From contig JAAFHJ010000153.1 of NCBI GenBank assembly GCA_013298325.1, positions 1-9,214 on the forward strand: 9,214 nucleotides of DNA, written 5' to 3'. Position 1 is the first letter of the stretch. Each line of letters begins with the position of its first letter. The position numbers and the translations under genes are program-made. The notes beneath the pieces were generated by a model. The model was not told where the DNA came from and did not search any database. It saw only the letters and a list, made by a program, of their open reading frames with translations. This document shows positions 1 through 4,948 of this stretch, one piece after another. The stretch is from Myxococcales bacterium (GTDB lineage Bacteria > Myxococcota_A > Polyangia > Polyangiales > Polyangiaceae).

Positions 1-85
1 CCAGCGAATTATTCTTTAAATGTGAGCGGTCGTTGCAGGGCCCGCCGAAACGCGAGAGTCGACGGCTCGGTATGGCGCACTGTGG

Positions 86-102
86 CTCAGCACGACTCAG
101 CA
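86..102. repeat. Short direct repeat, two copies of CTCAGCA with a 10-base period
   Basis: The heptamer CTCAGCA occurs at 86-92 and again at 96-102, one helical turn apart, about 55 bases upstream of the small membrane protein gene. The spacing would suit a regulator bound to one face of the helix. It is also short enough to be chance in a GC-rich sequence. Nothing else in bases 1-157 is recognisable: no clear -35/-10 pair and no convincing coding frame. Confidence 0.2.
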
Positions 103-145
103 AAGAATCGGCGGGGGGGCGCTTCCGTTTCGCCGATGGTGACTT

Positions 146-155
146 AGGGGAGAGG
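146..155 (+). promoter_or_regulatory. Strong ribosome binding site for the GlsB/YeaQ-like gene
   Basis: The purine run AGGGGAGAGG contains GGAG at 149-152, ending five bases before the ATG at 158. It is one of the best Shine-Dalgarno matches in the window and fixes this start. Confidence 0.7.
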
Positions 156-157
156 CC

Positions 158-418
158 ATGCATCTCATCGGCTTCATCGTCTTCGGGTTTTTCGTCGGCC
201 TCATCGCCCGCGCCCTCCTCCCTGGCGATCAGAAGATGGGGTTCGTGAAAACGAGCCTGCTCGGCATCGGCGGTTCGTTTGTCGGCGGCTTCCTTGGGGA
301 CCTCCTCCGCGGCACTTCCGCCCACGGAGGGACCGCCGGCTGGATCGGGAGCGTCTTCGGTGCGGTCGTCCTCTTTTCCCTCGCGCGGTGGTTCGGAAAG
401 AAGGGGAAGGACGATTGA
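158..418 (+). CDS. GlsB/YeaQ/YmgE-family (transglycosylase-associated) small membrane protein
   Basis: This 86-residue protein is almost entirely membrane-embedded. Three hydrophobic, glycine-rich segments lie at about residues 3-21, 30-50 and 58-78, and the C-terminus is short and charged (KKGKDD). The first helix carries the family pattern G-x-x-x-G followed by RALLPG (residues 18-23), and the second has the GGSFVGGFLG glycine run at 38-47. Length and layout match the Pfam transglycosylase-associated family, whose E. coli members are linked to general stress. The biochemical role of the family is unknown, and the transglycosylase name comes from gene context, not from activity. The start is fixed by a strong ribosome binding site. 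The stop overlaps the presumed TTG start of the following acetyltransferase gene, so the two are probably co-transcribed. Confidence 0.88.
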   Translation: MHLIGFIVFGFFVGLIARALLPGDQKMGFVKTSLLGIGGSFVGGFLGDLLRGTSAHGGTAGWIGSVFGAVVLFSLARWFGKKGKDD

Positions 419-963
419 AGCCGACACTAGAGACGGCGCGTCTTCGCCTCGTTCCGCTCGGTCCCGAGCATGTGGAACCGATGATCGCCATGCAGAGTGA
501 TCCGGAAACGATGCGCTTTCTCGGAGACGGAACGCCACAAACGCGCGCCATAGCGTGGCGGGCCGTCGCGGCTATGATTGGCCATTGGGAAATTCGCGGG
601 TTCGGCCTTTGGGCCGTGGAAGACAAGGCGTCGGGCGCCTTCCTCGGTCGGATGGGGCTTTGGGAACCTGAAGGCTGGGAATGCCCTGAAATTTCCTATG
701 CTTTAGCTACCGTCGCTCGCGGTCATGGCTACGCTTCTGAAGGGGCTCGTGCCGTACTTGCACAAGGGAATCGCCAGCTCGCCGCGCGACTTCACACCCA
801 GAAGATGGGGCTCGCGAGCTTCATTCGTCGCGACAATGTCGCTTCGATTCGAGTCGCCACCGCGCTCGGCGCTTGCTTTGAGAAGACGATCGAACTTTTC
901 GGCAGCACGGCCGACCTGTATCGCTATCCTCTCCCGCAGCCTGACGTCACAAGAGACGCATAA
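415..963 (+). CDS. GNAT-family N-acetyltransferase (RimJ/RimL type)
   Basis: Predicted acetyl-CoA-dependent N-acetyltransferase of 182 residues; the substrate is not deducible. The N-terminus reads LETARLRLVPL, the usual opening of the Acetyltransf_3 group. The acetyl-CoA pyrophosphate loop is RGHGYASEGA at about residues 102-111. The C-terminal motif RRDNVASIRVATALGA (about 138-153) is typical. I chose the TTG at 415 because the purine run at 401-411 provides a Shine-Dalgarno (GGGGA, 7 bases upstream), the start overlaps the preceding stop, and the protein then begins at the family's normal position. A GTG at 388 would add nine residues but has no good ribosome site. The segment between the two motifs is about six residues longer than I expect and poorly conserved. 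The 3' end overlaps the opposing PfpI-like gene by 17 bases. Confidence 0.85.
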   Translation: MKPTLETARLRLVPLGPEHVEPMIAMQSDPETMRFLGDGTPQTRAIAWRAVAAMIGHWEIRGFGLWAVEDKASGAFLGRMGLWEPEGWECPEISYALATVARGHGYASEGARAVLAQGNRQLAARLHTQKMGLASFIRRDNVASIRVATALGACFEKTIELFGSTADLYRYPLPQPDVTRDA

Positions 964-1795
964 ACGTCTTCGCGAAGGTAAACGTGTCACCTGGCCAGCG
1001 CGCGGAGACGTAGTTTCCGTCGCGCACGACGAAGGCAGGTCGGTCGTCATTCTCGCTATCTCGATGCATTCCATCGGTTTTGCGACGGAAGTCGCCGTCG
1101 CTGCGGGCGACATCCAGAAAATCGTTGGGGGAGGCGAGCGCGCGTCGGACCTCCGCCTCTACGCTCCGAAAGCCGGATCGTTCACCGGCCTCTTCTAGGT
1201 AGGTTCGGTAGTAGTTGCGGTCCCAAAATCGTGTGATGTTCGCGATTTGATTCGCAAGGTTCTCCTGCCGCCAGGTCAGCCCGGTCGTCTTGCGCCCGTA
1301 CAGCACCGACCGGCCATCCTCGCGCTGTGCACGCGCCGCGACGACCACGCCGTGGCAGATCGCGCCAACTGGTTTCTCGGCGGCGAACATTCCTGCGACA
1401 AACGCTCGAAGTGCTTCGTCTTCGAGGTAGGGGCGGATTCCCGCTGACCGATGGCCACCCGGCAGGATGAGCCCATCCCATGCGTCGGCGGCCAGGTCCG
1501 TGAACGGGATCGGCGCGTGAAAATTCGGGCTCACCGCCATGGCGGAAAAGGCGGCTCGCGCGTCGGCATTTGCGCGCAGCAAGGCGCCAATAATCGTCGC
1601 TTTTTTCAAACCGGGTATTGCCCCCCATAGGTCGAGCCCTTCCCCGGTAAGCATCAGCAAATCCGGAGTCGCCTGGACGCCGCCCGCCGTCGCCACGAAC
1701 ACCTCGTGCCCCGCCCGAGTGAGGACACTCCACGGAATCGCCGCTTCGGTCGGGTCAAAATCAGTCGTCGCGAGTGCGAGGAGGATGCGCGCCAT
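947..1795 (-). CDS. DJ-1/PfpI-family protein (class I glutamine amidotransferase-like)
   Basis: This 282-residue protein has the DJ-1/PfpI fold. The opening is MARILLALATTDFDPTE, with the conserved acidic residue at about Glu18. The loop LILPGG lies at 110-115, and the nucleophile elbow GAICHG has Cys147 followed by His148. The C-terminal part has a family-typical DGNYVSARWPGD signature at 259-270. Members include Hsp31-like glyoxalases/deglycases, proteases and uncharacterised proteins, so the reaction cannot be named. The length exceeds the ~170-residue minimal PfpI proteins and fits the longer Hsp31-like subgroup. The start is uncertain: ATG 1795 gives the best N-terminus, but ATG 1807 has a weak GGAG upstream and ATG 1849 would add 18 residues unlike the family. 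The gene is divergent from the SPFH gene and convergent with the acetyltransferase. Confidence 0.85.
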   Translation of the reverse strand: MARILLALATTDFDPTEAAIPWSVLTRAGHEVFVATAGGVQATPDLLMLTGEGLDLWGAIPGLKKATIIGALLRANADARAAFSAMAVSPNFHAPIPFTDLAADAWDGLILPGGHRSAGIRPYLEDEALRAFVAGMFAAEKPVGAICHGVVVAARAQREDGRSVLYGRKTTGLTWRQENLANQIANITRFWDRNYYRTYLEEAGERSGFRSVEAEVRRALASPNDFLDVARSDGDFRRKTDGMHRDSENDDRPAFVVRDGNYVSARWPGDTFTFAKTFMRLL

Positions 1796-2001
1796 GTGCT
1801 GGCACATTCGCGCGCCGCTCCGCCGTTGGCAACGCGAAAGTCGTGCCATTTTACGCTGATGACCGTCGACCGATTTGTCCGATTTGCTCTTGAGCGTTTC
1901 CGCTTCATTGCCACGATGGTTGGCGGCTCGACGCTGGGGCGCTTTTTAAACCCCGTTCGACGGACGATGCGCGAAGCGCGAGCCAGAAGGAAAAAGTCGG
2001 A
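1796..2001. promoter_or_regulatory. Divergent intergenic region between the PfpI-like and SPFH genes
   Basis: About 200 non-coding bases must hold the promoters for both divergent genes. On the minus strand a -10-like TAAAAT (plus-strand 1848-1853) lies about 50 bases upstream of the PfpI start, with no convincing -35. On the plus strand a tandem direct repeat CCGATTTG occurs at 1870-1877 and 1879-1886. A short inverted repeat GCGC-GAA-GCGC lies shortly before the SPFH ribosome site. No promoter can be called with confidence. Confidence 0.35.
1985..1991 (+). promoter_or_regulatory. Ribosome binding site of the SPFH gene
   Basis: AGAAGGA ends ten bases before the ATG at 2002. This spacing is slightly long but acceptable, and it supports this start, which is followed directly by a hydrophobic anchor helix. 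Confidence 0.5.
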
Positions 2002-4041
2002 ATGCTCGCCCAGCTCTCCCCGCAGGCGGTCACGCTCGTCGTGGTCGCCGCCATTTTTGTTTCGGTTCTGATCTCCGGGATTCACGTCATTCCCAACGAC
2101 CGCATCGGCGTCGTCGAAAAACGTTGGAGTCCGCGAGGTTCCGTCGATGGAGGATTTCTCGCGCTTGCCGGAGAAGCAGGGTTTCTTCCGGAGGTGCTTC
2201 GTGGCGGTATCCACTTCCGATTTCCGCTTCAGTACCGGGTGATTAAGGCCCCGCTGGTGACGATTCCCCAGGGGAAAATTGGCTATGTCTTCGCCCGGGA
2301 TGGAGCGTCTCTCGGGCCGATGCAAACGCTTGCATCGAACCGAGAAGCGCAGGATTTTCAGAACGCTCGCGAATTCCTCCGTGTGGGCGGTCAGAAAGGG
2401 CCCCAGCGCCTGGTCCTCCGCTCGGGCACCTACGCAATCAACTTGGCTCAGTTCGTCGTCCTCACCGAAGCGCAGAGCTTCTTCATTCCTCTTAATTCCG
2501 ACGATGAGAGGACGTTTCGCAATATGTCGCAGACGATCTTCGACCGCCAGGGCTTCGACCCGATCGTCATCAAAGGCGGAGACGACCTTCTCGGCGTCGT
2601 GATCGTCCATGATGGGCCTTCGCTGCCGCAAGGTGAGATTATCGCACCGGTCGTGGGGGACGAGACTCAAGCGAGCTCTTTCCACAACAACTTTCAGGAT
2701 CCCGAGGCGTTCCTTTCCGCCGGCGGACACCGCGGACGTCAATTGCAAGTGCTCGTAGAAGGGACCTACTTTATCAATCGACTCTTTGCGACCGTGGAGC
2801 CGATCGCGAAGACGGTGGTTGACGTCGGCTACGTCGGCGTCGTCGTCAGCTACGTCGGCAAGCGTGGACTCGACGTTTCCGGGAACGACTACAGCCATGG
2901 TGAACTCGTCGCCGCCGGCCACCGCGGCGTCCTCGCCGAGCCGCTCTTGCCCGGGAAATATGCGTTCAACACCTTCGCGGGGAAGGTCATCTTGGTGCCG
3001 ACGACGAACTTCATCCTGAAGTGGAATCGAGCCCAGATCGGTGCCCACAAGCTCGACGAAAATCTTAGTGAAATCAGCCTGATCACCAAGGATGCTTTCG
3101 AGCCGAACCTCCCGCTCTCCGTCGTGGTCCACATCGACTACCGGCAGGCCCCGCTCGTCGTTCAGCGCTTTGGTGATGTGAAGAAGCTCGTTGAACAAAC
3201 GCTCGATCCGATGATCGCTGCCTATTTCAAGAACGTTGGTCAAACGAGAACGCTGATCGAGCTCATTCACGACCGGAGCGCGATCCAGACCGATGCTACG
3301 GGAGAAATGCGCGATCGCTTTGGTCGCTACAATCTGGAGCTTGAGGAGGTCCTGATCGGGACGCCGGCCTCCGGAGCGGGGGACACTCACATCGAGCAAG
3401 TCCTCGAACAACTTCGCTCTCGCCAGATCGCAGCCGAGCAGATCGAGACGTATGCCCGCCAGGAGAAGGCATCGGTGAAGGAACGCGAACTCCGCGAAGC
3501 CGAGGCGCGGGCGCGCACCCAGGCAAGCCTTACCGCTTCGGAATTGTCCATTCAAATCGAATCAAACGCCGGAAAAGCGGCCTATGAAAAGAGCATCCAG
3601 GAGGCGCTCCGTATTCGAAAGCTCGCGGAAGCCGAGGCGGAACGGACGGCGCGTCTCGGTCTGGCGGAGGCACTCGCCATCGAAGAGCAGGTCCGCGCCT
3701 ACGGCGGACCGCGCTTCCAGGTGACCCGCGAAGTCATGAAACAATTCGCCGAGGCGGTTGAAAAGGCGAAGATCGATGTCGTCCCGAAGATGGTCGTCGG
3801 GACGAACGGTACCGGCGGACTCATTGATAGCCTCCTCGCGATGACCCTCGGCGATAAGCTGATGGGCGGGGAAGGGGAGGCGCGGGCCCCCCGATCGGCG
3901 GAAGCGGAAGCGCTACGTGGAGAGTTGTTCCGCGCCCTCGGGACGAAACCGATGCCGGAAGTCCGCGCGGAAGTCCGCGGCGACGGGCCCGGCCTTGTCC
4001 AAGGCGCTGAGCGCCGGTGTGTCGCTGAGAAGATCGGCTGA
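2002..4041 (+). CDS. Long SPFH/Band 7 (flotillin-like) membrane protein with tandem N-terminal modules
   Basis: Predicted membrane scaffold protein of 679 residues. A single hydrophobic helix at about residues 9-28 anchors it. Residues 32-340 look like roughly four repeats of a beta-rich unit: an IGVV-type strand, a Gly-rich stretch, then an L-x-x-G-x-Y-x-x-N turn (examples LRSGTYAIN 139-147, LVEGTYFIN 251-259, LLPGKYAFN 315-323). The last unit runs into an SPFH core at about 337-455. An Ala/Glu/Arg-rich coiled coil follows at about 465-565, with EA-rich stretches such as AEAEAERTARLGLAEA. Next come a conserved-looking GGPRFQVTREVMKQF and GLIDSLLAM, and a Gly/Ala-rich, probably disordered tail. 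SPFH proteins oligomerise on membranes and organise microdomains. This one is far longer than prohibitins or the ~500-residue YuaG/FloT-type flotillins. No NfeD-type partner is adjacent. The SPFH assignment is firm; the cellular role is not known. Confidence 0.9.
   Translation: MLAQLSPQAVTLVVVAAIFVSVLISGIHVIPNDRIGVVEKRWSPRGSVDGGFLALAGEAGFLPEVLRGGIHFRFPLQYRVIKAPLVTIPQGKIGYVFARDGASLGPMQTLASNREAQDFQNAREFLRVGGQKGPQRLVLRSGTYAINLAQFVVLTEAQSFFIPLNSDDERTFRNMSQTIFDRQGFDPIVIKGGDDLLGVVIVHDGPSLPQGEIIAPVVGDETQASSFHNNFQDPEAFLSAGGHRGRQLQVLVEGTYFINRLFATVEPIAKTVVDVGYVGVVVSYVGKRGLDVSGNDYSHGELVAAGHRGVLAEPLLPGKYAFNTFAGKVILVPTTNFILKWNRAQIGAHKLDENLSEISLITKDAFEPNLPLSVVVHIDYRQAPLVVQRFGDVKKLVEQTLDPMIAAYFKNVGQTRTLIELIHDRSAIQTDATGEMRDRFGRYNLELEEVLIGTPASGAGDTHIEQVLEQLRSRQIAAEQIETYARQEKASVKERELREAEARARTQASLTASELSIQIESNAGKAAYEKSIQEALRIRKLAEAEAERTARLGLAEALAIEEQVRAYGGPRFQVTREVMKQFAEAVEKAKIDVVPKMVVGTNGTGGLIDSLLAMTLGDKLMGGEGEARAPRSAEAEALRGELFRALGTKPMPEVRAEVRGDGPGLVQGAERRCVAEKIG
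2095..3021 (+). repeat. Four tandem SPFH-entry-like protein modules within the SPFH gene
   Basis: The coding region for residues 32-340 divides into units at about 32-90, 92-157, 196-270 and 275-340. Units 2 and 3 are most alike: a G-x-V strand, DG-x-SL, then an FL-x-x-GG-x-(K/R)G-x-Q block followed by L-x-x-GTY-x-IN. Unit 1 is shortened and has GGIHFRFP instead of GTY. Unit 4 has GHRG, LLPGKYAFN and continues into the SPFH core. The similarity is by eye at protein level; at DNA level the copies are diverged, so the duplication is old. Confidence 0.55.
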
Positions 4042-4053
4042 GCGATTTGGGGA

Positions 4054-4080
4054 CGCGTCCCCTCCGAAAGGGGGGGCGCG
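4054..4080 (+). terminator. GC-rich hairpin after the SPFH gene, possible terminator
   Basis: Thirteen bases after the SPFH stop, CGCGTCCCCTC (4054-4064) can pair with GGGGGGGCGCG (4070-4080). This gives an 11-pair stem with two G-U pairs and a five-base CGAAA loop. No T-run follows, so it is at best an atypical intrinsic terminator or a hairpin that protects the 3' end. The left half also forms the perfect palindrome GGGGACGCGTCCCC at 4049-4062, so two structures compete. Confidence 0.4.
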
Positions 4081-4137
4081 TTGCGCGTGCGGCGGCGAAA
4101 CCGGCCGCTTCGCAGGCCGAATCTGTCCAAGTCGTAC

Positions 4138-4182
4138 CTTTACGTAAGGGTATTTACCCCTGGTTTGCGCAACGGTTGCGCG
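4138..4182. promoter_or_regulatory. Cluster of three inverted repeats upstream of the act operon
   Basis: Three perfect inverted repeats lie side by side: TTACGTAA at 4140-4147, GGGTA-TT-TACCC at 4148-4159 and GCGCAAC-G-GTTGCGC at 4167-4181. They sit about 140-180 bases before actA in the 280-base region (4042-4321) that must contain the operon's control signals. They could be operators for a dimeric regulator or stems in a leader RNA. The sequence is seen directly; the regulatory role is inferred. The rest of 4042-4321 shows only the hairpin after the SPFH stop and a candidate promoter nearer actA. Confidence 0.4.
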
Positions 4183-4229
4183 TAGCTGCTGCATCGCGTC
4201 GGAATCCGCGAGAAAGGCACGTCGCAGGG

Positions 4230-4259
4230 TTGTATCTCGGCGTTCGCCTCCTCTATAAG
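4230..4259 (+). promoter_or_regulatory. Candidate sigma70-type promoter for actABC
   Basis: A -35-like TTGTAT (4230-4235) is separated by 18 bases from TATAAG (4254-4259), a five-of-six match to the -10 consensus. The start point would be near 4266, giving a leader of about 55 bases to the actA ATG. The -35 matches only three of six bases, and the sigma preference of the organism is unknown. Confidence 0.35.
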
Positions 4260-4321
4260 GGCGCCGCGACAAAGGGCCGCACCGCGTCTTGGTACAGCCC
4301 CATCACCCGCCGCACACAACG

Positions 4322-4948
4322 ATGCAGCTCTTCCCTCGCTCGCTGAACAAGCTCCCGCTGGTCGCCGCCGCTGTGCTGGGCCTCCTCGGTCCGGCCGTGG
4401 TCGGAGGCGTCTGGTACTACGTGACGCCGAAGAACTTCCAAGTCGGCTACGCGCCAACTCAACCGGTCCCGTACAGCCACAAGCTGCACGCGGGCCAGAT
4501 GGGTATGGACTGCCGCTATTGCCACGCCAACGTCGAGAAATCGGCGCACGCGATGATTCCACCGACGCAGACCTGTATGGGCTGCCACTCGCTGGTAAAA
4601 ACGGAAAGCGGGCGTCTTACGCCGGTCCGTGAATCGTGGGCCTCTGGCGAGCCGCTGGAATGGGTCAAGGTCCACAAGTTGCCGGACCACGCCTACTTTA
4701 ACCACTCCGCGCACGTATCTGCCGGAGTTGGCTGCGTTTCTTGCCACGGCCGCATCGATCAGATGGAGGTTGTGCGCCAGGACAAGCCGCTGAGCATGGG
4801 GTGGTGCCTCGAGTGCCACCGCGACCCGAAGCCGAATCTTCGGCCGAAGGATCAGGTCACCAACATGGAGTGGCGCCCCGAAATGGCGAAAAACTGGACG
4901 CCCCCCGAAGTTCACCCCCCGCAGCACTGCTCTGGGTGCCACCGATGA
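4322..4948 (+). CDS. actA: Alternative complex III subunit ActA, membrane-anchored pentaheme cytochrome c
   Basis: Electron-transfer subunit of alternative complex III, expected outside the cytoplasmic membrane. The 208-residue product has five CxxCH heme-attachment motifs, with the binding His at 68, 89, 142, 166 and 207. The last motif (CSGCHR) sits at the very C-terminus. A hydrophobic helix at about 12-33 should act as anchor and Sec signal. PYSHKLH (51-56) and YFNHSAH (125-131) offer the extra His residues usual as distal heme ligands. The ATG at 4322 gives MQLFPRSLNKLP, which resembles other ActA N-termini, but no Shine-Dalgarno precedes it. A TTG at 4289 would add 11 residues. The gene overlaps actB by ATGA, and heme count plus neighbours make the assignment firm. 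The nearest alternative would be a related multiheme cytochrome paired with a polysulfide-reductase-like complex. Confidence 0.93.
   Translation: MQLFPRSLNKLPLVAAAVLGLLGPAVVGGVWYYVTPKNFQVGYAPTQPVPYSHKLHAGQMGMDCRYCHANVEKSAHAMIPPTQTCMGCHSLVKTESGRLTPVRESWASGEPLEWVKVHKLPDHAYFNHSAHVSAGVGCVSCHGRIDQMEVVRQDKPLSMGWCLECHRDPKPNLRPKDQVTNMEWRPEMAKNWTPPEVHPPQHCSGCHR

Noticed and set aside
201..626. Minus-strand open frame opposite the GlsB-like and GNAT genes
   Set aside because: The Arg/Ser-rich product has no motif and is opposite two supported genes.
725..1198. Plus-strand open frame overlapping the GNAT gene and the PfpI 3' part
   Set aside because: It lies out of frame across two real genes on opposite strands and shows no domain; it begins inside the acetyl-CoA motif of the GNAT gene.
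1654..3555. Long open frame on the minus strand (633 codons) opposite the PfpI/SPFH region
   Set aside because: It is antisense to the clear SPFH gene. Its composition (Arg/Asp/Val-rich, no recognisable domain) is what C/G-ending codon bias produces on the opposite strand, and it also runs into the real PfpI gene in another frame.
4253..4942. Minus-strand open frame (229 codons) opposite actA
   Set aside because: The plus strand encodes five CxxCH motifs and an anchor helix; the antisense frame has no recognisable feature.
4741..4944. In-frame N-terminal extension of actB inside actA
   Set aside because: The extension reads the actA coding sequence in another frame and looks like random Pro/Arg-rich sequence. 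The ATG at 4945 overlaps the actA stop and begins a family-like N-terminus.
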